Part shown: positions 17,332 to 24,852 of the stretch, piece by piece | How the letters are laid out: the number at the start of each line of letters is the position of its first letter | Position numbering within the stretch: the first letter of the stretch is position 1 | Assembly: GCA_024742835.1 (NCBI GenBank) | Contig: JANSXS010000004.1 | Location: 1-64,000, forward strand | Reading direction: 5' to 3' | DNA: 64,000 nucleotides | Source: Paracoccaceae bacterium | GTDB lineage: Bacteria > Pseudomonadota > Alphaproteobacteria > Rhodobacterales > Rhodobacteraceae | Made by a program: the position numbers and the translations under genes | Notes under the pieces: generated by a model | What the model was told of the DNA's origin: nothing | The model's input: the letters and a program-made list of their open reading frames with translations, nothing else | The model's database searches: none

Positions 17332-17444
17332 TACCGACGAAAGTCGCATCACTCCTTAAAAAATAAGAGTCGCCAAAGGGGAGCTGTTTTGCCAATCTCA
17401 TTCTGTCACACGAGCAAAGGCTCAAATTTTGGAGGAGAGACCAA
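17332..17444 (+). promoter_or_regulatory. leader region upstream of pqqA
   Basis: The 113 bases between the response regulator and pqqA contain an AT-rich stretch (TTAAAAAATAA near 17357) and a very strong RBS, GGAGGAG at 17431-17437. High translation of the small pqqA peptide is expected. No terminator or riboswitch fold was recognised. Confidence 0.45.
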
Positions 17445-17543
17445 ATGGCATGGAATAAGCCGAAAATCCGCGAGATCGAGTGCGGTATGGAAATCAACAT
17501 GTACGGCCCAGAGTCGGAAGACGATCACGGCGTACTGTTCTAA
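17445..17543 (+). CDS. pqqA: PQQ precursor peptide PqqA
   Basis: A 32-residue peptide, MAWNKPKIREIECGMEINMY then GPESEDDHGVLF. Glu16 and Tyr20 in the conserved E-x3-Y motif are the residues that become cross-linked to form PQQ. N-terminal MAWNKP is the usual PqqA start. PqqE with PqqD crosslinks it, then proteases excise the dipeptide. It sits 21 bases before pqqB behind a strong RBS. Confidence 0.97.
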   Translation: MAWNKPKIREIECGMEINMYGPESEDDHGVLF

Positions 17544-17564
17544 AAATCTGCGCGCGGAGGGTAA

Positions 17565-18461
17565 ATGACATTCCGCGCGCATATATTAGGGGCTGCCGCC
17601 GGTGGTGGCCTTCCACAGTGGAACTGCGGTTGCGAAAACTGCAACTTGGCTCGCGCCGGCAAAATTCCATCACAAACACAATCATCCTTGGCCATCACGG
17701 CGAACGGGACTTCCTGGGCGGTGCTGAACGCGTCCCCGGACATACGCCAGCAATTTGCCGATGCCTCCCCACTGCACCCGTCCGATCTGCGCAGCCTGCC
17801 GCTGGAAGCGGTGTTGGTAACGAATGGCGACATTGACCATGTCGCGGGCCTGCTTACGCTGCGCGAAATGCAGCCCTTCACTCTTTATGCAACAACCGGC
17901 ATTCACGAGGTGCTTGCGCAGAACCCGATGTTCGACGCGCTCAACGCTTCTGTGGTGACCCGCACATCCATCGCGCTTGATACTCCTTTTGAGCTGGTTC
18001 CAGGCCTGACCGCAACCTTGTACGCCGTGCCGGGCAAGGTGCCCTTGTATCTTGAAGGCGACGAGGTGCAGACCGATCTCATGGGGGATCAGACAGTCGG
18101 GGTGGAACTGCGTACGGCCGACAAGGTGGTCCACTATATTCCTGGCTGCGCGCTTTTGAACGATGCCCTTGCGTCGCGTCTGCAAGGGGCCGATCTGTTG
18201 TTTTTCGACGGCACACTGTGGCAGGATGACGAAATGGTGCGCGCCGGGCTTAGCCAGAAGACGGGCAAGCGCATGGGGCACATGTCCATGAGCGGCGAGG
18301 ATGGCTCGATTGCCGCGTTTTCCGGCTTGGAGATTGGCCAAAAGGTCTATGTCCATATGAACAACACGAACCCCGTCCTTCGCCCGGATTCGTCTGAAAA
18401 GGCGCGGGCAGAGGCCGCTGGCTGGACCATCGGACAGGACGGAATGGAGATTTCGCTATGA
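17565..18461 (+). CDS. pqqB: PQQ biosynthesis protein PqqB
   Basis: A 298-residue metallo-beta-lactamase-fold protein. PqqB hydroxylates the tyrosine-derived ring of the Glu-Tyr intermediate in PQQ synthesis. Visible features are the N-terminal LGAAAGGGLPQWNCGC, including a structural zinc CxCxxC cluster (CGCENC), NGDIDHVAGLL, and the iron-ligand region GHMSMSG. RBS GGAGGG lies just upstream. Its stop overlaps the pqqC start (ATGA). Confidence 0.96.
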   Translation: MTFRAHILGAAAGGGLPQWNCGCENCNLARAGKIPSQTQSSLAITANGTSWAVLNASPDIRQQFADASPLHPSDLRSLPLEAVLVTNGDIDHVAGLLTLREMQPFTLYATTGIHEVLAQNPMFDALNASVVTRTSIALDTPFELVPGLTATLYAVPGKVPLYLEGDEVQTDLMGDQTVGVELRTADKVVHYIPGCALLNDALASRLQGADLLFFDGTLWQDDEMVRAGLSQKTGKRMGHMSMSGEDGSIAAFSGLEIGQKVYVHMNNTNPVLRPDSSEKARAEAAGWTIGQDGMEISL

Positions 18462-19207
18462 CCCAGACCCGCGAAGAATTCGAAGCCCGCCTGCGCCAGA
18501 TCGGTGCCGAACGCTATCACGATCTGCACCCGTTCCACGATCTGCTGCATGGCGGCGGCTGCACCCCTGATCAGGTGCGCGCCTGGGTGATCAACCGCTA
18601 TTACTATCAGCATACGATCCCGATGAAGGATGCCGCCTTCATGAGCCGGGTCGAAGATCCCCGCCTGCGCCGCGAATGGCGTTCACGGATCGAGGATCAC
18701 GACGGCACAGAGGATAACGAGGGTGGTATCCGTCGCTGGCTGCGTCTGGCCGAGGCGGTGGGGCTGGACCCCGATTACGTCGCCTCTCGCGAGGGGGTGC
18801 TGCCCACCACGAAGTTCGCCTGCGATGCATATGTGCGCTTTGTGCGCGAGAAAACATTGCTTGAGGCCGTCGCGTCCTCGCTCACGGAATTGTTCGCGCC
18901 CAAGATCCACGCCAATCGCATTCAGGGCCTGCTTAAGAATTACGATTTCGCCGATGACAGCTCTCTGTCCTATTTCAAGAACAGGTTGAAAGAGGCACCC
19001 AAGGACGTGGCCTTTGGCCTGGGCTGGGTGCTGGATCACGCCGATACCGCCGAAAAGCAGGATGCGGCGGCCAATGCCCTGAAATTCAAGACAGACGTGC
19101 TCTGGTCGCAGCTTGATGCGCTATGGGGCGCTTATGTCGAACCCGCGCGCATTCCGCCGGGGGCATGGCTTCCGGGTGAGGGCCTGTTGATGAAGAAGGC
19201 GTCATGA
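18458..19207 (+). CDS. pqqC: pyrroloquinoline-quinone synthase PqqC
   Basis: A 249-residue all-helical oxidase that catalyses the last ring closure and eight-electron oxidation to PQQ without a cofactor. Conserved features include YHDLHPFHDLLHGG near residue 20, NRYYYQHTIPMKDA and the region SSLTELFAP. Full length for the family. Overlaps pqqB and pqqD at both ends, so it is tightly coupled. Confidence 0.96.
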   Translation: MTQTREEFEARLRQIGAERYHDLHPFHDLLHGGGCTPDQVRAWVINRYYYQHTIPMKDAAFMSRVEDPRLRREWRSRIEDHDGTEDNEGGIRRWLRLAEAVGLDPDYVASREGVLPTTKFACDAYVRFVREKTLLEAVASSLTELFAPKIHANRIQGLLKNYDFADDSSLSYFKNRLKEAPKDVAFGLGWVLDHADTAEKQDAAANALKFKTDVLWSQLDALWGAYVEPARIPPGAWLPGEGLLMKKAS

Positions 19208-19482
19208 TGCAGGCACGGGACATCCCCTTGCTGCCGCGCGGCGTTCGGCTGCATTATGACAAGGTTCGGTCCACATGGGTGCTTTTGGCCCCCGAACGTG
19301 CCGTCACGCTGGACGAGGTCGGCCATGCGATCCTGAACGAAGTCGATGGCACCCGCAGCTTTGGTGAAATCGCCGCGACGCTGGCGGCAAAATACAACGC
19401 CCCCGCCGAAGAGATCGCCAAGGACAGCGCGGGTTTTCTCGGGGCTTTGCGGGACCGCCGCTTTTTGGATGTGACCCCATGA
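19204..19482 (+). CDS. pqqD: PqqA-binding chaperone PqqD
   Basis: A 92-residue winged-helix peptide chaperone that presents PqqA to PqqE. It carries the family pattern PRGVRLHYDKVR, LLAPERAV and VDGTRSFGEIAATL. The gene begins with ATGATG; either codon may start translation. It overlaps pqqC upstream and pqqE downstream by four bases each. Confidence 0.94.
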   Translation: MMQARDIPLLPRGVRLHYDKVRSTWVLLAPERAVTLDEVGHAILNEVDGTRSFGEIAATLAAKYNAPAEEIAKDSAGFLGALRDRRFLDVTP

Positions 19483-20591
19483 CAACAGTCAAGCCGCCGA
19501 TTGCCATGCTGGCAGAGCTGACACATCGCTGTCCGCTGTCCTGTCCTTATTGCTCCAACCCGGTGGAAATGGCCCGGCAGGATCAGGAACTTTTGACCGA
19601 GCACTGGGTCCGGGTCTTTCAGGAGGCGGCCAGCCTTGGTGTCTTGCAGCTGCATCTTTCGGGTGGCGAACCGGCCTCGCGCCGGGATCTGGTGCCGCTG
19701 GTGCGCGGCGCTCGTGACGCCGGGCTTTACACGAACCTGATCACCTCGGGGATCGGGCTTAACGAACGCCGTCTTGCCGAACTCGACGAGGCCGGGCTGG
19801 ACCATGTGCAACTGTCCCTGCAAGGCACCAATCCCGAAATGGCCGACGAGATCGGCGGCTATAACGGTGGCTTCAAGCGCAAGATGCAGATTGCCGAGCT
19901 TATCGGGCAGATCGGTTTCCCGCTCACGCTCAACGCGGTCCTGCATCGGCGCAACCTGCACCAACTGCCCCGCGCGATAGAAATGGCGCAGGAAATGGGC
20001 GCGCGCCGGATCGAGGTGGCGACGGTGCAATTCCATGGTTGGGCGCTGAAAAATCTGGATGCGCTGATGCCGACCCGTGATCAGGCCCGCGAGGCGACCC
20101 GGATCGTGGCCGAGGCGCGTGCGGCGCTCAAGGGCAAGCTGGTGATCGACTACGTGCCGGCCGATTACCATGACGATTATCCCAAACGCTGCATGGGCGG
20201 ATGGGGCACCACGGGTCTTAATGTTGCGCCCGATGGCCAGGTGTTGCCCTGCCATGCCGCGCAAAGTATCCCGCATCTGACCTTCGACAACGTCAAATCC
20301 AAATCGCTTTCGGAAATCTGGCACAATGGCAGCGCGTTCAACGCCTATCGTGGCACCGACTGGATGCAGGAACCCTGCCGCAGTTGCGAGCGCAAGGAAA
20401 TCGACTTTGGCGGATGCCGCTGTCAGGCCATGGCCGTGGTTGGCGATGCGGCGGCCACGGACCCTGTTTGCATCAAGTCGCCCCATCACGGCGCGCTTCA
20501 GTCCAAGGCGGATGAACACGCCACCCGCGATGACGCCCCGCTGGTATATCGTCAGGCGCCGGGAAAAACGGCTGACGAACCCGTCGGCTGA
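19479..20591 (+). CDS. pqqE: radical SAM cross-linking enzyme PqqE
   Basis: A 370-residue radical SAM enzyme forming the Glu-Tyr carbon-carbon bond in PqqA. The SAM iron-sulfur cluster motif CPLSCPYC is at 18-25, followed by HLSGGEP and a C-terminal SPASM region with cysteines in RCMGGW, LPCHAA, EPCRSCER, GGCRCQ and DPVCIKSP. It is the last pqq gene. No pqqF follows directly; an M16 peptidase pair lies 11-14 kb away. Confidence 0.96.
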   Translation: MTTVKPPIAMLAELTHRCPLSCPYCSNPVEMARQDQELLTEHWVRVFQEAASLGVLQLHLSGGEPASRRDLVPLVRGARDAGLYTNLITSGIGLNERRLAELDEAGLDHVQLSLQGTNPEMADEIGGYNGGFKRKMQIAELIGQIGFPLTLNAVLHRRNLHQLPRAIEMAQEMGARRIEVATVQFHGWALKNLDALMPTRDQAREATRIVAEARAALKGKLVIDYVPADYHDDYPKRCMGGWGTTGLNVAPDGQVLPCHAAQSIPHLTFDNVKSKSLSEIWHNGSAFNAYRGTDWMQEPCRSCERKEIDFGGCRCQAMAVVGDAAATDPVCIKSPHHGALQSKADEHATRDDAPLVYRQAPGKTADEPVG

Positions 20592-20667
20592 GATACCCGC
20601 GATCCCGCGCATCCTTGCCGTGGCGGAGTGACCCCTGACAGTGGACGACAAGACGAGCGCTTTGGTT

Positions 20668-20683
20668 GTGTCGGTTCCGACAC
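20668..20683. promoter_or_regulatory. 16-bp inverted repeat, possible operator
   Basis: GTGTCGG-TT-CCGACAC is a perfect palindrome with 7-bp arms in the 201 bases between pqqE and the amino-acid-binding protein gene. A smaller imperfect palindrome, GTGAA-TGG-TTCAC, lies at 20753-20765. The position upstream of a gene suggests a repressor site, but no regulator is assigned. Confidence 0.35.
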
Positions 20684-20792
20684 GGCGCGGGTGTTTGGCG
20701 TTCCGGCGCTTGATTTCCATCTGGATACACGGGCAAACTTTAGTTTCGTAGTGTGAATGGTTCACGCTTTGCCGCTGGCTGGGAGAAGACGT

Positions 20793-21929
20793 GTGTCGTG
20801 GTTTCGTTTTACGTCAATAAAGCGTTCCGCCTTTAACCCGAGACATCGGTTAAAAGCGGAACGCGTGCAACGATTGAGTGGAGCACTGCGTTTTGTGAAA
20901 ATCTGTGATCCAGGTTTTTCGCGAAACGCTTTAGTGTCCGTTATAACGCTGTTTCTTGCACCCGTCGCGGCTGCAGCAGGTGACACGCTTGACTCCGTGC
21001 GCTTGCGCGGGGAAGTGGCCTGCGGCGTTTCGGGCAAGGCCATCGGATTTTCTGAGATGCGCCCCGATGGCACGCGCATTGGGCTGGATGTGGACATGTG
21101 CCGCGCCATCGCGGCGGCTGTCTTTGGCGATGCGGACGCGGTCGAATTCGTCGAGCTGTCCAATATCGACCGGTTCGACGCCCTGCGCTATGGCGAGGTG
21201 GATGTTCTGATCCGTAACACCACCTGGACCTACACCCGCGACACGACGCTGGATCTGGCCTTTACAGGGATCACTTATTTCGACGGTCAGGGGTTCTTGG
21301 TTCATGCCGACGCGGGCATCCGCACCATCGAGGATCTGGACGGCAAGCGCATCTGCTTCAAGACCGCCACGACGCACGAACTGAACCTCGACGCGATCTT
21401 CACATCGCGCAATCTGTCTTTTGATCCCATGCCGATGGACGAGACGGACCTTGCGATCCTCATGTTCCAGAACCGCCGCTGCGATGCATTGACCTCGGAC
21501 CAGTCCGAACTTTTCGGGATCCGCACCGCCTTGGCAGAGCCGGACTCGGCCTATGTGATGCCGCTGCTGATCTCGAAGGAACCTTTGGGGCCGTCAGTGC
21601 GTCAGGATGATCCGGAATGGATGAATATCGTGGAATGGACGCTTTTCGCGATGATCAACGCCGAGGAGCTGGGAGTCACCAGCGACAACGTTGCCGAGAT
21701 GAGCTCCAGCACCGATCCGGCCGTGCAACTTTTGCTGAACGGTGCCGAAAGCGACGATGGCACGCTTGGGCTGGATGCCGGGTGGCCGACGCAGGTGATC
21801 GCGCAGGTCGGCAATTACGAAGAGATATTCGCCCGCAATCTTGGAGACGACTCGCCGATCGGCATCAAGCGCGGGCTGAACGCGCTGTGGACCGAGGGCG
21901 GCCTGATGTACGCGCCGCCTTTCCGCTGA
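20793..21929 (+). CDS. orphan AapJ-type amino acid ABC binding protein
   Basis: Periplasmic solute-binding protein of the general L-amino-acid (AapJ/BztA) type: GEVACGVSGKAIGFSEM, GLDVDMCRAIAAAVFGD, TTWTYTRDTTL. No permease or ATPase gene accompanies it. The start is taken as GTG at 20793, four bases after GGGAGAAG (378 residues). This start places a 116-bp repeat inside the signal peptide. Without the repeat the N-terminus would read MSWFRFTSIVSVITLFLAPV followed by AAAA, a normal signal. A shorter start at GTG 20934, just after the repeat, is possible but would lack a basic n-region. Confidence 0.75.
   Translation: MSWFRFTSIKRSAFNPRHRLKAERVQRLSGALRFVKICDPGFSRNALVSVITLFLAPVAAAAGDTLDSVRLRGEVACGVSGKAIGFSEMRPDGTRIGLDVDMCRAIAAAVFGDADAVEFVELSNIDRFDALRYGEVDVLIRNTTWTYTRDTTLDLAFTGITYFDGQGFLVHADAGIRTIEDLDGKRICFKTATTHELNLDAIFTSRNLSFDPMPMDETDLAILMFQNRRCDALTSDQSELFGIRTALAEPDSAYVMPLLISKEPLGPSVRQDDPEWMNIVEWTLFAMINAEELGVTSDNVAEMSSSTDPAVQLLLNGAESDDGTLGLDAGWPTQVIAQVGNYEEIFARNLGDDSPIGIKRGLNALWTEGGLMYAPPFR
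20818..20933 (+). repeat. palindromic element copy R1, inside a signal peptide
   Basis: 116 bp bounded by near-perfect terminal inverted repeats (TAAAGCGTTCCGC at the left, GCGAAACGCTTTA at the right). Inside are two hairpins: 20822-20838 with 20848-20864 (16 of 17 pairs) and 20888-20901 with 20916-20929. The frame through it is open and encodes a basic 38-residue insert (KRSAFNPRH...FSRNAL). TA is present at both ends, consistent with a 2-bp target duplication and a net 114-bp (38-codon) insertion. Confidence 0.85.
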
Positions 21930-22148
21930 TCGCGCAAAGCGCAGCCGAGGGCGAAAGGCGGGCAGGTGGCGCAATGGCGTCTGCCACAGAGGCGCGGGCA
22001 TGGCCTGCGGCACCCTTTATGGTTGGCTTTCGATCCTTTCGATCCCATTAATTTCCCAATTTGCCCCTGCTTGCGCCGCAATTTGCTGGGATGAAAAACC
22101 TGCCAATTTCTTTTGCACGGCTTTTTCAGGGTTCCCAGGAGCGTCCCA

Positions 22149-24707
22149 ATGACCAGACAGACCAAGATCGACAAGTCCACCGCCAAACCCGCTATTGACA
22201 ACACCATCGAGGAGCATCTTCTCGAACAGGTCGTCGGAGGTCGCGGGCGCGGCTATTCGACAAGGGACCGCAATCAGGCCAGTGAAGCGGCCGCCGAAGC
22301 GGTGGTCGAAGATCCTACACCGGTCGAAGGGCACAGCCCCGCGCCCGTCGCGCCCGAAGCGCAGGCGGCAGCCACTGTCTCGCCCTCGCTTCCGACCGAG
22401 GAACCGACCTACGACAATCCGCTCGACAAGCAGGAAGAACAGAAGCCCGAATTCGATCTGTCCACGTCCTACACCGCCGAGGCCGATGATATCACATCGA
22501 CCTATTCCGCCGGGATCGAAGGCGTGTTGCGTGGTGATTCCTCGGGGGCCGCCATCGGTGGCGAGCTTCGCGCCAGCATCATGACCGAGATGAACCTTGG
22601 CGGCGGAGCCGTGCTGACCAACACCACCGAAAGCGCGATCAGCGCGGGCGCGCAGATCATGTATGACAACGGCCTCGGGGCCGAGGTGGCAGGCGAGATC
22701 TCGGTGAAGGTCGCGTGGGAAGTCACCCGCGAGACGGATCTGGGCAACGGGGTCACGGTGGATAATTCGGCCAAGGTCGAAGGCTTCATGGGGGCCAAGG
22801 GGCAGGGCGACGCCTATGTCGGCGAAGAAGGCGGCAAGTACGGCTTCGACCTCGAAGCGGGTGCCAGCTACACGGCGGAAACGAAAGGCAGTATCGACGC
22901 GTCGCAGGTCGCGGCCACGGGCGAAGCCTCGATTTCCTCGGCGGGCAGTATCGGCGCGTCCTTCTCGCAGGAGGCCAGCTACAAGGATGGCGCGCTGACG
23001 GTCGGGATCAGCGGCGATGTGGACGCGGTGCTGGCCGGGGCTGGTCTTGGCGGGTCGGTCAGCGTGCAGTTCGAGGACAAGTACGGCACCGTCGGGTCGG
23101 CTGCGGATATCGCGGCTGTGCAAGCACAGCTTCAGCACTTTGACAGCGAAGGCGATTACATCCGCACGATGACCGAGACCTGGCACAATGACCTTCAGCG
23201 CGACGCCTATCAAATGCGCGGCCTTGCCGAAGATCTTGAAACGAAGCTGGAAGAGCATACACAGACCCTCGTCGCGTTCGATACCGCCGTCGGGTCCGCC
23301 GTCGATGGTCTGGCCCTGCGAGAGGCTGCGCTGAGCGAAGAACGTGCCGAGTTGCAAGGTCGCGAAGCGGAGCTTCAGGCGCGTTTCGGGGATGCGGCGA
23401 CCTTCCAGCAGGCCGTGTCCGACATGCGCGTGGCAGAGGCGTCATCGGTCTGGCGGGAAATCGAGTCCGGCCTGAAAGGCGAGCCGATGCCCGAGCTTCG
23501 GGACATCAGCGAAGCGTCCCACATCAGGCCGGATGAATTCGAGCGGCAAGCCCATCAGAATTTCGAACGCCCCGGTGTTTCCGGCGAAATGACCGACGAA
23601 ATCGGTCATCGCATGGCGGGTCTGGACCGGTCCGATCCGCAGCTTTACGAAGCCCTGAAAGCCTATGTCGTGGATGCGGCAGGGATTGAGGCCACGGAAG
23701 CGACACTCGGTTTCGACAAGGCCGTGTTCCAAGGCTACATGCAATCCGAGCAGATCGCCGAGTTCAAAGCCGTGGAATTGACCAGGATCGAAGGGTTGCA
23801 GATGCAGTCAGAGATGGCCGATACGCTGGCCACCAGCCTCGAAGAGCGGTACGACATTGTCAAGGACACGTCCTATGCGGCGGCTGTCGGGACAGCGGAT
23901 CGTATGGTTGCGATGGCGGATGCCAACGTTGCGGATGTCGCAAAGGATCTGGCAACGGCGCAGGAGCGGCTTGCCGCCGCCCAAGCCGAGGTCGACAACA
24001 GCCCCACTGTCGGGATCCGCGGCCATGTTTCCGTGTCGCCAGAGGATGCCAAGGCGCTGTCGGACGCGCAGGGTGTCTTTGAACAGGCCAAGGTGTCTAT
24101 GGCGCAGGCGATGGTGGATCAGGAAGCCGCCTATGCACAGGCCGCCGCGATCCATCCCGAAAAATCCATGGCCGCAACCGAAGCCCTTGCTGCGAGCATG
24201 TTGGAAAATGCCACCGCTGGTGCGGAAGCCTTCGCCGCCCAGTATCAGGATGTGCGCATGACCGAACTTGAACGTGCAGAGATGGAGGCGCGCATGGGCG
24301 TGTTTGATCTGGTTCACCGGTTTGCGGACATCACCGAAGACGACGGTGACAAACTGGCTGAGAAATCCGCCGAGTTCGGGGAAACCGCCGAGGTTCTTAA
24401 GGCGCAATTGTCGCTTTTGACCGCCATCGAGCTGAAAGAGCGCGGCGCGCTGAGCTACGCGCAAGAGTATTTCAACGTTGCCACCGCCACGCTGGGCGAA
24501 GGCGTGACAGATATGGCCCGCGCCGGGGATGCCAGCATCGAGGCCATCGGCAGCGCCGCGACGGATGCAGGAAATGCCGTTGTCAGCGCTGCCGAAGAAA
24601 CGGCCCGCGCCACAGAGCGCGCGGCCAATGCCGTGGCCGGGGGTGTCACCTCTGCGGCCAATGCCGTTGGCAATGCGGCGGAGGACGCCTGGAATTCCCT
24701 TTGGTAG
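22149..24707 (+). CDS. giant double-glycine-leader protein, putative cargo of the NHLP exporter
   Basis: 852 residues from ATG 22149 (AGGAG upstream). Residues 19-31, NTIEEHLLEQVVGG in context, form a double-glycine leader with hydrophobic residues at -4, -7 and -12 relative to cleavage after Gly31. Then come a Pro/Glu-rich linker (about 45-105), a Gly/Ala/Ser-rich, probably beta-structured region (about 110-310), a long Ala/Glu-rich helical and coiled-coil region (about 320-800) and an Ala-rich amphipathic tail ending in AWNSLW. It contains no cysteine and no RTX nonapeptides. It is followed by a terminator and the export genes. Function is unknown; a secreted bacteriocin, adhesin or matrix protein are all possible. 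Confidence 0.8.
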   Translation: MTRQTKIDKSTAKPAIDNTIEEHLLEQVVGGRGRGYSTRDRNQASEAAAEAVVEDPTPVEGHSPAPVAPEAQAAATVSPSLPTEEPTYDNPLDKQEEQKPEFDLSTSYTAEADDITSTYSAGIEGVLRGDSSGAAIGGELRASIMTEMNLGGGAVLTNTTESAISAGAQIMYDNGLGAEVAGEISVKVAWEVTRETDLGNGVTVDNSAKVEGFMGAKGQGDAYVGEEGGKYGFDLEAGASYTAETKGSIDASQVAATGEASISSAGSIGASFSQEASYKDGALTVGISGDVDAVLAGAGLGGSVSVQFEDKYGTVGSAADIAAVQAQLQHFDSEGDYIRTMTETWHNDLQRDAYQMRGLAEDLETKLEEHTQTLVAFDTAVGSAVDGLALREAALSEERAELQGREAELQARFGDAATFQQAVSDMRVAEASSVWREIESGLKGEPMPELRDISEASHIRPDEFERQAHQNFERPGVSGEMTDEIGHRMAGLDRSDPQLYEALKAYVVDAAGIEATEATLGFDKAVFQGYMQSEQIAEFKAVELTRIEGLQMQSEMADTLATSLEERYDIVKDTSYAAAVGTADRMVAMADANVADVAKDLATAQERLAAAQAEVDNSPTVGIRGHVSVSPEDAKALSDAQGVFEQAKVSMAQAMVDQEAAYAQAAAIHPEKSMAATEALAASMLENATAGAEAFAAQYQDVRMTELERAEMEARMGVFDLVHRFADITEDDGDKLAEKSAEFGETAEVLKAQLSLLTAIELKERGALSYAQEYFNVATATLGEGVTDMARAGDASIEAIGSAATDAGNAVVSAAEETARATERAANAVAGGVTSAANAVGNAAEDAWNSLW

Positions 24708-24737
24708 GTTTTGCGCCAACAAGATATCCCTGCGCAG

Positions 24738-24763
24738 CGGCGGCCCTTTGGGGCCGCCGTTTT
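24738..24763 (+). terminator. intrinsic terminator after the cargo gene
   Basis: A 9-bp perfect stem CGGCGGCCC/GGGCCGCCG with loop TTTG, followed by TTTT, 31 bases after the stop codon. It separates the cargo gene from the exporter genes and would allow far more cargo than exporter mRNA. Confidence 0.85.
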
Positions 24764-24852
24764 GCGTAAAATCACCCCCGCTCTGCCCACAATAATCCAC
24801 ATTTCCTGCGGATATTGTTTCCGAAGGCGAAACCGCAAGAAGGGTGTGTTCC

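Noticed and set aside
22017-23357. 446-codon minus-strand frame opposite the giant export protein
   Set aside because: Arg/Gly/His-rich composition typical of a shadow frame, no RBS, no domains; the plus strand has a leader, RBS and terminator.
22149-24707. RTX-type type I secretion substrate
   Set aside because: No GGxGxDxxx nonapeptide repeats; the N-terminal double-glycine leader and C39 transporter point to a peptidase-type exporter.
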